64,000 nt of DNA, taken from NCBI GenBank assembly GCA_034440575.1, contig JAOTOL010001615.1:211501-275500 (forward strand), given 5' to 3'. Shown in pieces: positions 43,352-56,832 of this stretch; position 1 is the first letter of the stretch, and each line of letters starts with the position of its first letter. The notes below the pieces were generated by a model. That model saw only the letters and a list, made by a program, of their open reading frames with translations, was not told the DNA's origin and made no database searches. Position numbers and translations under genes: made by a program. Source of the DNA: Imbricaverruca yamaguchii. Taxonomy: Eukaryota; Arthropoda; Thecostraca; Neoverrucidae.

Positions 43352-46300
43352 CGATGCACTTAACTCTACTCCTGTTGGACTTGTCTGTAGCTAAATCTGT
43401 TGAGTAGAGTCGATTCTCCCTACCTCAAGGGATCTTCGAAACAATTCGCCCTAGAGGCTTCGGAGTAGGCTCGAACAACTCGTTTTGACCTAAACTACAT
43501 GATAAACGCTCGTAGCACCGACACATGTGAATGGCGCAGTCAAGAGTGGGAGGGTGAACGAAATTTGGGAGGTGATGTACTATTGGCCAGATCGCGATTG
43601 CTAGACCGACCGTTTGATTTGCGTGATTTACTGCCGGATTGCTTTCACATTAGCTAAGATCTAACCGATTGATACCACTAATCCATTTTAATCGGAAAGC
43701 TCATAAAAGTAGCAATGGCGTTATCAGATGCCACTAGCTGGGGGGTGACAAACTTCGGAATTCGTCAAAACTTAATTAAGCATCAGAAATGGGAAGCTGC
43801 TGGATGTGGACGGTAGCAGTATAGTCATCCGAAAGAAACTATATTGGAATCATTCGATAATAATCTTACAATAGAGTACAAAGGCACTGAAGTAAGCATG
43901 GGATGCAACTCGCCTTATATGAGTGAGCGTTATTATATGGATTGGCATTTCAATAGGTAAAATAGGCGATACGCCAGAAAAGCCGCAACAACATTCAAAG
44001 ACATCGTGGGGGATGCATGTCCCCCAAATTAGCGTTACTGACGGTACGAGGGAGTGAAGCTGGGAGGCTGCATAATTTAGAGCGATGGGCCGGATATTTT
44101 GTACGCGTAGGTAAAATCGAGGCACTTCTGCCAATGCATAGTGTTGTGAATGGACCCACATATTGTGGAATTATGTGAAAGATAGACAAAAACTTAAGGA
44201 TTCTGCCTTTAGCGTTAGGAAACCATGGCATGAACTTTGCATGTCTCTCAACATCCATCTCTGCAGCCGCCACAGGGTAAGCAAAAAATATCGGAGTGCA
44301 AAGAATAGGTAATGAAGATAGAACAAATTAATAAGCCCTTCTCCGGCGATATGGAGCTATGACATAGACACCTCACGCCGCACAAAATCTATCCCTGGAG
44401 GCGCTCATGGACAAATGCAATTTTCCCCCAAAAATAAATTTTCCACAAATAAAAACTAAGAAAGGGGAGAAAGACTCAAGAGCCTACGCATATTGATTGG
44501 AGAAGGGGATTTTATCAGACACTGGACACAGGGAAAATTGAAAGCATGCCTTCGAAAATTCTTGCCTGTAGGTCGTCTTAGGGAGGCCAAAATTGTGAAG
44601 CCAATGACAAAAGGTACGCAATGAATACATATCAAACGTCACCAAGTTTCAAGTACCTATATCTAGTGGTTCGATGACAGCATCAGACAAACTGCAAGGG
44701 GCTGATTCCCTCCCCCGAATAGGAAGAGGGTTACATCGCCGACAGATGGAAGGGAAACCGTTAGCAACAAAACGCTGATTTCTAATCAACTTCATGAAAC
44801 CATCAGCTGGACATGGATATGGACAAAATTCACCTTTTCCACGCATCCTGTTCATGGTTGCAGCGCACACATGCGGACCGGTGTTCTGCTGGACCATCAG
44901 CGGTTCTGTACCCCGCCGACCACTGCGTCACGACACACCACGTCACGTCACGTCACGGGCCACGGTGGCGGGTTCCGGTCAGCTGGCCACCCCTCCGCCG
45001 GCGACGTGGACTACGCCCTCCACCTTTTGTCGACTGCATAACCGTCGCACTGACGACAAACAGGTGCGCCGCTGAGGGCGGGGCAGCACGTGGGGTGGGG
45101 AGGGTGACAGTATCGAGCGGTGGCGCATACCGTGGGCTAGCAACCTTGGTGTACTAACCATTCACCGGTCTACGGACTATAGCAGACCCGTGTCCTAACC
45201 ACTCACCAGTCTACCGACTAAAACAGCCTCGTATACCTACTAATCACCATTGGAGCAGTTCAGGCACGCGACGTCATGTGTGCTTACCGGTGACACCATG
45301 ACCAATAAGCCAGCAAGGGGCGAACTGTCGGAGCCCAGCAACAGCCTCGACGCTGGTACCGAGACAATTGAAGTGTTCCTGAAGCTGATACGGAGCCGAA
45401 CTGCCCGGGGTAAAAGCCGGCAGGTGATTGCCAGCGAGCACCATCGTCACAATGTCTCGACAGTAAATCGGCATGATGTTCGTTCTGGCTTTTCTCAGCG
45501 CGCGACCGTGACAAGCGAGCACTAAAGCCCACAACGCTCCCATACGGCCGAGCGTTTTGCGCGATTTAGACCGTCCGACAGAGACATCTAATCAGAATTG
45601 AGCCGCTCAGCCGGAACCGTCGGAGCCGCTGGAGCCGCTGGAGCCGCCGCAACATCGGCGTCGTTTTCCCAGACTCCAGCTGGCGTCCGATCGCGCGTCG
45701 AATCTTCCACAAAAGAGCATGATCTAGTGGCATCGGCGCCGGCTATGGCCACGAGCAAACAAGTCCATCCGACACCCGAGTCGGGTCAGGCTAATCGCCA
45801 GGTCACGGCGGGGTCAGTTGGCGGTCACGACTCCGACCATAAACACTCGAGACACGGTTCAATACTCGCCCGGCCGTGACAGTTCAATTCCGAATTGCAC
45901 TCAAAGGCGACGCCAGTCCAGCCGAAGCGCCAGCGTTTTCACGGGACTGCTCTACAGCGTCGACGGAGCAGGAAGTAGCTGCCGGCCGGATTTCGCCATG
46001 AAATAACAGGGCGTTAATCTTTGGCGACGCATACCTTGACAGAACCACTTCTGTCGGCGCCCGCCTCGTTTTTCACGCGCGCCCGCTGCCGCCTGACGTG
46101 ACCTGCACACACGCGCACCCAGGCAGCAACCATTTCCACTTCCCGTCGAGCACACCCTCAGGCGCGTGCACCATACATCCACCGGCTCCCATTCGAAACG
46201 AAACGCGGCATGCGCACGTGGTGACTAACACGGTTAGTGAAAGCGACGCCGCCGCTGCAGCGGTGCTGCAGAAGCATTTTGCACGTGCGGTTGTTACTGA

Positions 46301-47529
46301 AAAACGAGCGCTAGTGGCAGCACGGGGTCACGACCTGCAGCGGTGCAGGTGATCGCCAGGGGCAGCTCCACTCCACTCGGCTAATTTGATTGGGTTTCCG
46401 TCACAGCCTGAATGGCATTGTTCCGGCTGAGCGGTTCCGCGATTCGTGACGATAGTTGCATTGATTATAAGTTGTACATTTCTTGTTGGTTGTGATTCCG
46501 TAACATTGTGCGAGTGACACGGTGCGAAGTGCAGGAAGACATGCACGGAATCGGATTAACACTGGAGCCAATTTTTAGTCCTGTGCGAGGGAGAATGCAT
46601 GCTATGATGAGGGCTCACCAGGGCGTAAAATACATTGCGTGCATTTTTCGGGATTATATTTATGTTTGCCGTTCATTTGCATGAAATCACCAGCAGGCAA
46701 AACACAGCTGCCTAACTCTTGTTCTTTCCCCGCCAGCAGATGAGGTCAACTATCACAGAAAAAATGAAATGGAGCGAGTATGTCACGCCAGTATAAAATA
46801 CAATGCACATCTGAGATATTCCAAGCCCACTAACAATGACATGAACGCAGCGACATGGAAATAAACAATGTCAAGGAGTCGTGAAGGCTTGTGAAAGACA
46901 AGGAACAATAAGAAATCATCATCTAAAGCCGTAAAACTATGCATCATCACTATGGCCGTAAAACGATCACCGTAACCTGCCTCTTTACCGCACTCAAGCT
47001 GTCACTAAAGATGTCCATCCCAGGATTAGAGGTAAGGAAAGAGCTGAATGACCATGATGCCCACATACAAATCGTTTTGTTTGTTACATCATATTTTTCC
47101 CCACAGTATTCACCCTTCCAAACTGGCTGTGAAATATAGATAGCGGTTCTCCTCTCGTAGTCCGATTTCGCATAGCCTCAAATGCTATAAAATGCTTGGA
47201 TCATCTGCTATTCTGCGAATACCTACCTCTTGCCAACAATCAGAATATCCATGCGAACGCTTTGAACGCATATTAGCTCCACCTTGGAACATCTGAGGAG
47301 CTCCTGACGTACAAGATAGCTAGGTTCTTACCACGCGCTACAAGCCAACCATATTAAGAACTTTGTCCCACACACTACCATTCCACCAAGTAGCAATGTG
47401 CTGCGTATAGCCAAGCAGAAGAGCGGCATTATAACGCAGAACGAACAATATTGTTCCGCGCATTTGAAATTGGGTTCGTATTTGTCAAGATTAAACATGC
47501 TTCCAAGTGAAAATGAGGGGGTGTATCAG
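43352..47529. other. no recognised gene; one weak exon candidate
   Basis: At 45298 an ATG in good context (acaccatgacc) opens a frame MTNKPARGELSEPSNSLDAG and reaches cgggg|taaaag near 45411, a weak donor-like word; the frame is uninterrupted to 45525. I recognise no family. Otherwise no domain, RNA gene or repeat. GC-rich 44900-45110 and 45600-46300. Confidence 0.35.
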
Positions 47530-48270
47530 AACTTCTAGGGATTCAGAGTATCGACTAGTTCAGAACTTCTAAAGGGTTCATTTCCTCTAATGGTTCAAAC
47601 CCCTAACCGGTGGAAATTTCCTTTTGTCGGGGATGTCCACACCTACTAACGTATCAAAGTATCTAATAATTCAAAAGGTGTAAAACAGTCAAATGTCCGA
47701 ACGTTCGAATCAACTAACTGTTTATTTTACCTAACGGTTCAAAATTACTACTGTTTCCAAATACCTAGAGATCACAACCTTGCTCAACTAGTTAGTCATT
47801 TGGGCTTTAGGGTGCGTCGACCAGAATTTAATTCTTCCATGAATATTCTTCTCGTCTGAAGACTTTACACAAGTTAGACAACTTGAGCACAAACTAGCTT
47901 GAACACTTCTCCGAATACTTTAAGAATTCCTAGATCCGAACATCACATTGAATTAGACGGAATTTAGACGACCCAACCCCACACGAAAATATATAAAATA
48001 TCGCTCAAACTACGCCTTTCATAGCAATATTGCACTTCTCCAAGGCAAACAGTTCTTGATTGGTGGTTTTGAACGCGTCGGAGGTTTTGATCGCCAAAGG
48101 TTCTGAACTCTTGCTGTAAGTGGATTCGATGTTTTGATACCTTCGAGGTTTTGAACATTAGAAGTTCTGAACTTCCCAATGTGGAATAAATTCTCCGAAT
48201 TTAGAGGATTTGAAAGCTTAGTCATTTTTATTCCTAGATGCTTTATACCGTTAGAGGCTATTAGAGATCC
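47530..48270. repeat. degenerate ttcagaacttcta-type repeat, both orientations
   Basis: Words ttcagaacttct, ggttcaaa, ggaggttttgaac, gttctgaac and attagaagttctga recur with loose spacing, mostly in plus orientation to about 47770 and inverted from about 48050. No unit length can be fixed. It resembles the decayed motif array at 58-460 in style but not in sequence. Confidence 0.5.
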
Positions 48271-48548
48271 TGATATAGGCACATGACATTAGTCGAAACA
48301 GTTTCAACTCGCTGATGTAGAACGCTGATCTACGAGAACGTCACATGGCCACAGTCAGGTGTTTCAATACCAGCTGGCAATGAGCCACGCAGGACTGACA
48401 ATTCACCTACAGCAGACTATGCGGCAGTGACGAAGTGATGCCGAAGTGCTGCACACCGTGTCAAGGTGTACACTAAAACCGTCCCGAACCCTCACAGAAA
48501 TCAGCATGCATGTGTGTATACTTGTGCATATTCTAGTAGTCTCCAGCT

Positions 48549-48568
48549 TTATATATATATGTATATGT

Positions 48569-48613
<45 letters not shown>

Positions 48614-48617
48614 AATA
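48549..48617. repeat. (TA)n-rich microsatellite
   Basis: Interrupted TA dinucleotides with gta and aaat variants. Confidence 0.9.
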
Positions 48618-48639
48618 AATAAACATATATAATATCTAC

Positions 48640-48802
<163 letters not shown>

Positions 48803-51540
48803 TATATTCGCACTGACAATGTGGAGATGATTGGGAAACGGTTTGGATCTCCACCTGTTCCCATGGAAACAGACATAAAATGTGTCAGGGAATCACCATT
48901 GAAGACACTGGGTAGTGTCTCCACATAAACCGCAGCAATAAGTACTCGAGAAACTGCTCTACGATACTTCCGTATCCACTAAAATCATAATGTGAAGTCT
49001 CGTTTGGCTATAATAGTTCAAAAGGATACTATTTGAGGCACTTGCAGAATGCAGTTCCCTTGAGCATGTCCTGAACATCAAGTTAGCGGGGTCTCTACCA
49101 AACGCCACTAGAGATCTCTATTCGAATGATAAGAAGAAATGATAGCATTTCTAATATGCAGGGATCCGGAAAAGGAATCGAAAATCGCCATCAACAAATG
49201 GAATATGCAATCAATAATATTGAGAAACAATCATATTCTGCAGGGCGTTTCAATGAAAATTTCTGCTTGCTCACATTGAAAGTGACCCGGAAAGAAAAAG
49301 ATGCTGCCATATATGAAAAATAGCCAGTATAGTCAAGTTCGAGGTGGTCGGAAACAAATCAAACAATGCCTTTGCAAGCGGTGGGAGACTCCATGAAACT
49401 CCATTGGAAATGTGAGTTTAGGCAATGCTTACGGCCTCAAGCTGAAACTGAGGGGGAGTTTGGTGAGTGGAAGACGTTCTGGACAATAACTGTTATGAGT
49501 AACGTCTTGGGCAGATACTGGTTAAGAAAAACAAGCTCATTTCCATTAATTGAGAAAATTGTACAGGTGTCAGGTATCCCCAGCCTCCCTACCAACATAT
49601 GCTATGATTGGCTGCCAACTCATGGTTATGCTTCATTGAGTGTGCTTCCTAGCTGGGTACCTATATGAACACTGTGAAGCACACGCATGCTGCATGATGT
49701 TGGAACAAACTACTTCTGGTTGATGTATGTTTTTTTTCTTTTAAATGGAATGAATGTTTGTGAGTCTGGCCTTTGTGTCCTTGTGAGATATTGCGTCGCC
49801 AATGAATATTGTAACACATATTTCACACCAAACGAAAATTTAGCTTATATTTGTCTTCTTAGCTATAATACTACATAATGTTCACGGTCTACATGCTATT
49901 GATTGCTACAACCGATCAGGTTTTAACATATTTTGCATTTTTGAAAATGGATTTGATAACGGGTGGATAGCTGTGGTACGGATGCGGATTGCATTACTTC
50001 AGACGGGTATGGATTGGAGCGGATTTGAAAGTGTCATTCCGTGCTATGCTCTAATGCACACGAGTGCATGAACACTTATGTATGCATTCATTGGATATAT
50101 ATGTATATATATATAAATAAACAAATTGTTAGTAGCTGCATGGGATTCCGGTTTTCCCGCGAACATCTAACGCAGGAGAATGACAATGCAGCATGATCTT
50201 TGCGTTGAACTGAGTCATAAAACCCCCAAACTTGAAGGAAGCCACGGTGCAGGTGAAGGAAGCTCAGGTGTGAAAAAACCTGAATGCACAGTAATTTGTA
50301 TTGCGCCTTGCAAACTAGGACCGTGACACAACTTTCTTATTCACGAAAAGGTTAACACTCATTACGACTTGTGTGGCCGGGCTTTCCAGCAACTGAAGGT
50401 GTATGCAGATGCATCCATATGCCGGATCACCACCGCGGAGACAGTTGATTCTGTTCGCTCATGGCCGCATACAGCACCCGTCCGATGAACGCACCACCAG
50501 TCGCTCGGCGGCGGGTCGGAACCACTTCATCTGGCGTTCGACCGGCGTCGGCGTGGGCCATCCCTGCGCTGACCGGCGGCCGGGCGCGCCGGTGGCGCCC
50601 CAAGCGGACGGTAATTGGCGGGTCGGAGTCGCGCGCCATGTAGGTTAATGCCCGCTGGTGTCAGAGCTGCCGCGATACCGGCCTGCGGCACAGCGCCCTG
50701 GACGAACTGATAATGCGGTAATGCGCAGTCCTCGATCTATCGTCAGGCCGGCTGTCCATGATATTTTGACGAGGTATCAAACACGACGCTTGATCGAAAC
50801 ATGCGGCACTGTTGCGTGTGCGTGAATATTGAAACCGAAATGCGTTTGTCCGTCTATGCTGCTGCAAATCATTGCATGACTTCATGCTAACCGAAAGCAC
50901 AGGCTGCAACACACGTGCTCAAGCACAGTTCTAGGCGCATCCCGGTGTCTCCAGGCAGCTTCGATGAACACTGCCGCAGTTACATCATTTTGTAACGCGG
51001 CTCTCGATAAATTTCTTCAGCTTCTGCTCCCTGCTGAAGAGCCGGCGTTTCTCTAAGACATGTCCCAATCTCGTCTACCATTGTGTCATCGTGGTGTCAT
51101 ATCGATATCAATTAGATAATGTTGTGCTCTTCAGCGAAGCGTTTCATTCCAGCTTTCTTTTTGCTCTGGGTGACGTGTACAGCGTGCCACAAGTCCCTGT
51201 CGCATGTCGCAATTGGTGCTGGTCCCAAGATTAAATACCAATGTGGCTCTCAGTGCGACCTTCAATGTCGCCAACTAAGGCTTACATGACAGAAGCACAT
51301 TTCTCACCCCAGCGTACCGCCAAATGCCGAAGTGTCGTCAGCCTCAAGTAGAGCCTGCCGTGTCATTAGAAAGCCATCGGCTACCGCCTGCGGGTACGGG
51401 TGGGTGTCTCCAAGCCCTTCAATCAGGCGAGCCAGCATACCAGTCCAGTCGACGACCGCTTCACACTGATAATTGGTGGCTCGCTGATGACGTCGTAGGA
51501 AAAGACCGTCAGAAATGCTGGAGTAGACGAAAGGCAGCGG
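48803..51540. other. no recognisable gene
   Basis: AT-rich to about 50400; GC-rich 50450-50640. No domain, RNA gene or repeat recognised apart from the half-palindrome near 50037. Confidence 0.45.
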
Positions 51541-52020
51541 CGCATACATCACGCCGATCCGACTGACATCTGTCGGCGGCACGTATCTCACGCCGATCCG
51601 ACTGACATCTGTCGGCGGCGCGTATCTCATGCCGATCCGACTGACATCTGTCGGTGGCAGCATATCTCACGCCGATCCGACTGACATCTGTCGGCGGCAC
51701 GTATCTCACGCCGATCCGACTGACATCTGTCGGCGGCGCGTATCTCATGCCGATCCGACTGACATCTGTCGGCGGCGGCGCGTATCTCACGCCGATCCGA
51801 CTGACATCTGTCGGCGGCACGTATCTCACGCCGATCCGACTGACATCTGTCGGCGGCGGCGCGTATCTCACGCCGATCCGACTGACATCTGTCGGTGGCA
51901 GCATATCTCACGCCGATCCGACTGACATCTGTCGGTGGCACGTACCTCACGCCGATCCGACTGACATCTGTCGGCGGCGGCGCGTATCTCACGCCGCTCC
52001 GACTGACATCTGTTGGCGGC
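51541..52020. repeat. 39/42-bp minisatellite
   Basis: Eleven to twelve units built from ctcacgccgatccgactgac, atctgtcggcgg and cgcgtat; some units have one extra cgg, and variants gtggcagcat replace gcggcgcgtat. Both lengths are multiples of three, which explains long open frames on both strands (PIRLTSVGG; DVSRIGVRY). Confidence 0.92.
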
Positions 52021-53030
52021 GTGCTGTGCTGTGGGGTGCGTCGCGGCGCGTGATAAACGTTTCGCCCGTGTCGGCACGCCGAGAATTGGAGGGCAGGCCG
52101 GAACAAACCGCGCCTGGTTGTCCCCACCCCCTCCCCCCACCCACGCACACACAGGCACACATTAGCGAGTCAGGCGGACGGCTACGTCGCCGCGGACCGG
52201 CGTGGCGGTGCGAGGCGACTGTCGCAGGCGACAGCTGCGGACCGAGACAGGTGCAGACTGTCACTCGACTAAACCAGTGCAGAAGAAGCATGGCTGCTCG
52301 CCATATTTGCAGCACATATTTGGCCAGCGTGAAGTGACGACTGAAACCGAATTCGGTTCAACTTTAATTATATCTTCGTGCATGAGGTTCGACTCGTGTT
52401 GTCGACATATCAGCTAGAGTGTCAAGATGATTAGTTGATGATGTCAGCATCCACCCGCTTATGATTTGGATTCGCAAGACAGCCGTATTCCCCTCCCCCA
52501 CATCCAGCTCAGCCCTACGCCCCACCCCAGTTATCATTCTTTCTGATTATTTACTCCATCTCCGCCCATCCTCGATCTCTCCATAGTCTCGCAGTGGCCA
52601 GAGCCGGCCGCAGATACAATCATGGAACCAAGCACCGAGCTGGACTTACATGAAAACTCAATAGATTCGAGATCACCAGATCTGAAATGGCAATCTCGTT
52701 TGCCAGCCTCAACCTCAAACTGTGCAAACGCCCTGATTAGCTGATAAGGTGAAACACATTTCAATAGCGGTCCTGCTGGTGGCCAGATCTGATCGCAGGT
52801 CTTGCGTCAAAGATTTGGTACAGTATTACGTAGCACTAGTGCGATATAGCACTTCATAGCGTGATAAGACTGAATTGACAGTTGCATGCAGTACAAATGA
52901 TGCTATGGCTATGCACCGGCCCCTCTGCTGGTAGCTGTGCACCAGCACTCTCCAGCGGGGCAATCAGCCGGGAACAACGTGGTGCTCGGTTGGCCGGGAA
53001 AACGAACCCTGCTCGCAGCATCACGGTCGA
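52021..53030. other. no recognisable gene
   Basis: No domain or repeat recognised. Confidence 0.45.
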
Positions 53031-53190
53031 GATCCGTGGCGACTCACAGGGGTTCGGTGTCCGTGGCGACCCACAGGGGTTCGGGGTCCGTGGCGACCCA
53101 CAGGGGTTCGGGGTCCGTGGCGACCCACAGCGGTTCGGGGTCTGTGGCGACCCACAGCGGTTCGGGGTCTGTGACGACCCACAGTGATTC
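53031..53190. repeat. 27-bp minisatellite
   Basis: Six units of gtggcgacccacaggggttc plus ggggtcc; the last units are diverged (cagtgattcagtgtc). Confidence 0.88.
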
Positions 53191-53801
53191 AGTGTCTGTG
53201 GCTACAAACATGTTCGTCAGAAACGGTTATGCAACTAGAGGCTGAATGGGACATGCCCTACCGTCTGCCCCCCACATTCCTAATGTTTGACACTTCATTT
53301 TTCGGTGCTTTTTTTCTTACTCATTGCCCATCGTGTTTCGTTGTCTGACTAGATGAGGGTGGGGACATGCTGTGTCGCAGTCCCATATCTCATTCTATAA
53401 TATTTCGTTCTTTTCACACTGTGTAGATTATGACGGCGCACAGAGGCAATGTACGGAATCCGCTTGCTGTTCTTATCCTGGTACTCCTTTTACGATGGCA
53501 AAACGATCTCCTGAAAAGATTCAGCTGATCTTCAGGCTAAGCTTGGCTTTAATTAACAGCTGTAGGTCATGCAATTTCGCCCCACACCCCATCTTCCTCC
53601 CTTCTCATTGTGTCTATTCTCTACATTGAAAAAAAGACATCTGTGGACTCACCTGCACACACCTTCAGGTTGCTGTCAAGAATACGGATGAACCGGGACA
53701 ATTGTGGATCGTCGATTAGGATGAATACATCAATCGGTTGGGAAAACATTTCCCCGTTGCCAGATAACGTGTAGCATACCCCTTGATTACTCAAATGAGT
53801 A
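53191..53801. other. no recognisable gene
   Basis: Nothing recognised. Confidence 0.45.
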
Positions 53802-53815
53802 ATCAACATGTGTTG

Positions 53816-53993
53816 GTTCGTTTATTGGGTGGTTCACGACACACTTTATGCACATTCACGGCTGATGGCGCCGCCCACACTGTTTCGCCGATGGGCCGCG
53901 GGATTGGGAAATGTCCTGAGCGGCGCTAGTGTCGAACCCGGGACCTTTGGTACCCAGAGCACAACACCTTAACCACTCGGCCATCCCCGCCCC
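53816..53993 (-). mobile_element. tRNA-derived SINE, copy 3
   Basis: Flanked by the exact 14-bp duplication atcaacatgtgttg (53802-53815 and 53994-54007). In minus orientation it starts with ggggcggggatggccgagtgg (A box tggccgagtgg intact) and has the B-box region cgggttcgaca. The body matches the other two copies. The full duplication and intact A box make this probably the youngest of the three. Confidence 0.93.
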
Positions 53994-54160
53994 ATCAACA
54001 TGTGTTGACTCTTTGCTCCCATCGATAAGTGTTCTGTGTAGGCTGTTGAGTAGAATGCGTAGAATGCGTAGTGTGTAGACTGTAAGTTTCCTTCTGTTGA
54101 AAAAGCTGCTGCACACGTGATTGCTGCAATATCTATGGGGACAATGTGGTATAGCCACGC

Positions 54161-54192
54161 TTCTCTTTCTCGCTCTCCCTCCCTCTCTCTCT

Positions 54193-54223
<31 letters not shown>

Positions 54224-54224
54224 G

Positions 54225-54300
<76 letters not shown>
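54161..54300. repeat. (CT)n microsatellite
   Basis: About 70 CT dinucleotides with a few ctcg and ccct interruptions at the left. Confidence 0.95.
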
Positions 54301-54301
<1 letters not shown>

Positions 54302-54599
54302 GTGTGGGCCCCGTAAGATTAAAAGCTGGTCAGACTGAACTCGTCACGTGCCGACGCTTTGTCGTGAGACGAGCTAAACTGTCTTGTCGCCACGCGAACG
54401 CTCCGTTCCTCTCGACGCGATGCGGCCAGAGATACCACCCGCCGCTACCATCGTCGCCCTCACGGCGCGAGTGACTTCAGAACAAATGAGCAAATGAACA
54501 TGAAGTGACTTCAGAACAAATGAACAGATGCCACGCATTACCGGCCCGGGAGGACGGCCCGGTTTCAGCTTTCGCTCTCGGCGCCCCGTGCTGCGACGC

Positions 54600-54782
54600 G
54601 TAGGCCGGCCGTCCAGTGACGGACCAGTGAGGCCGGCCGACGGCCCAGTGACAGGCTAGTGAGGCCGGCCGGCGGTCCAGTGACGGACCAGTGAGGCCGG
54701 CCGGCGGCCCAGTGACGGGCCAGTGAGGCCGACCGGCGGTCCAATGACGGGCCAGTGAAGCCGGCCGGCCGTCCGATGACGG
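54600..54782. repeat. ~32-bp GC-rich minisatellite
   Basis: Five to six units around gtgaggccggccggcggtcc plus agtgacgggcca. Each has ggccggcc, a perfect palindrome. Confidence 0.88.
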
Positions 54783-55470
54783 GCGGGCCTCGGAAGGCGA
54801 GGACGGTGATCGGCTGGCCTCTCAGCGCAGCGCAGCGGGGCGGCATGGCACGCAGGTCACCATCAGCTGGCCACTGGAAACGGCGCCAACGGCCAGTGTG
54901 GCGCCAGTGGACGTCTGAGGACATATGTGGTGATAGTATCAGCTGCAGCTGGTCTTTGATGCATGGCACGCCATCACACAGTAGCAGTTCAATGGCGCTT
55001 CCATTCGACGAGATGAATGCGATATAGCTCAAGATAGATGTTGCTTCAAGCCGGCCGGAAGATGTAGATAGGAAGATCTGCTAATTACGTCGCTCACCAC
55101 TTTCGTTCCTATTAATGAGGCAGCCTCCGCCAACGCTTGTCGAAACTGAGCTATGCCAAAATCCCACTGGGTGTCTGAGCGCACTCAACCTCTATGTTTA
55201 TGACATTATCTTTGTAGTCTTCAGTCTGTGTGCAAAGACTTGGAATTAAGGCGTTGGCACGTCTTTTCAGCAGAAGCCACCTAATCTCCTGGTGACTCGA
55301 CATACTGCTTAGTGGCCGCCGCTTCAGCAAACATGGCTGCGCCGACAAAAACAGCGTCCCTGCAGAGATTGTGTTGAGCTACTGCGGTGAAATTCATGTT
55401 TGCTGGTGCTTTGATTGTGAAGCAAGACAGCTCCGGTGACAGTCAGTCCGACAGAGTGAGGGGGACCGAT
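54783..55470. other. no recognisable gene
   Basis: Nothing recognised. Confidence 0.4.
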
Positions 55471-55730
<260 letters not shown>

Positions 55731-56187
55731 GGGAGCTATGCGAATCAATGCTCCTTTGTTATTGTAGGTAGCACTCCGCCCTCGTAAATCTAGCCGCGCC
55801 GTTTCAGATGTGCGTCCCGTCCTTGAAACGGATTCGTGCTGTCTTCATTATGACGTATATCGAGGGTGAAGCCAGAATGAGTAACGTCAGCTATATAATA
55901 ATAAGAAACATCGAGTCCTCACCTGGGACCAGGCGAAGGCTTACTGCTGAGGCGGAGCTATTGTGAGTGTCAAGTTTGGTATGGACCCAAGGTTGCTAAC
56001 ACAAAATGACACATTTTCTTTGACTGCACGGTATACTCCAGTATATCCACTTTGCAATTGCATGGCTTACTTTTCGGAAATCTGCCGAAGCTTCACACTC
56101 CGGAACCAAGCCGATATCGATGCCACCGAAACAATGGTTTCGCCGAGTTGCGGACACCCATGCGCTTCAGATTACCCTATGGTCCAC
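55731..56187. other. no recognisable gene
   Basis: Nothing recognised. Confidence 0.4.
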
Positions 56188-56430
56188 CCGCTCCACATTT
56201 CTCAGTGACTCACCCGCTTCACATCTCCCAGTGACCACCCGCTCCACATCTCCCAGTGACCCACCCGCTCCACATCTCCCAGTGACCCACCCGCTCCACA
56301 TCTCCCAGTGACCCACCCGCTCCACATCTCCCAGTGACACACCAGCTCCACATCTCCCAGTGACCCACCTGCTCCACATCACCCCACCCGCTCCAAATCA
56401 CCCCACCCGCTCCACATCACCCCGTGACCC
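56188..56430. repeat. 26-bp minisatellite
   Basis: About nine units of ctcccagtgacccacccgct plus ccacat; the last three units are shortened to ~18 bp (caccccacccgctccaaat). Confidence 0.9.
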
Positions 56431-56832
56431 ATTCCCACCGGCGCGGACGTTGTGGCTGGCAGGCGACAACGCCCATCGTCGGGTGGTCTGTTTTGGCCAG
56501 AAGAGGGTCAGGAAAACAGCGGCGCGCCGCCTGTCAGGCGGCCGTGCCGCCATGCTCCAGTTGTGCGCCACGTTGCGCCCTGCACCGTCTGCAACAATGC
56601 ACCGCCTGCAGCAATGCAATGCCTGCAACCGGACACAGCGTCGTCCGCGGCACGAGCCTCGAGGCAAAGCAAGGTAGACTTGTGCGTCCGACACCCTTGT
56701 GTTCAGAACGGAAGGGTGTCGAGCTTGGGTCACCGTGGCCTGACTATTTATTTGTTGGCATTTTTGCTGCCTATTTGCTTATTATTTAGTCACCACATAT
56801 TCTGGGGAAAATTAATGTCACATGACGGTAGA
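56431..56832. other. no recognisable gene
   Basis: GC-rich at the left, AT-rich from 56730. A 13-bp direct repeat of gtgtcggac/gggtgtc type is not convincing. Confidence 0.4.

Noticed and set aside
47530..48270. A defined satellite
   Set aside because: No fixed unit length; only loosely repeated words, so listed as degenerate repeat only.
51627..52337. Two open frames of 177-227 residues on opposite strands
   Set aside because: The 39/42-bp array has unit lengths divisible by three and no stops; not independent evidence of coding.
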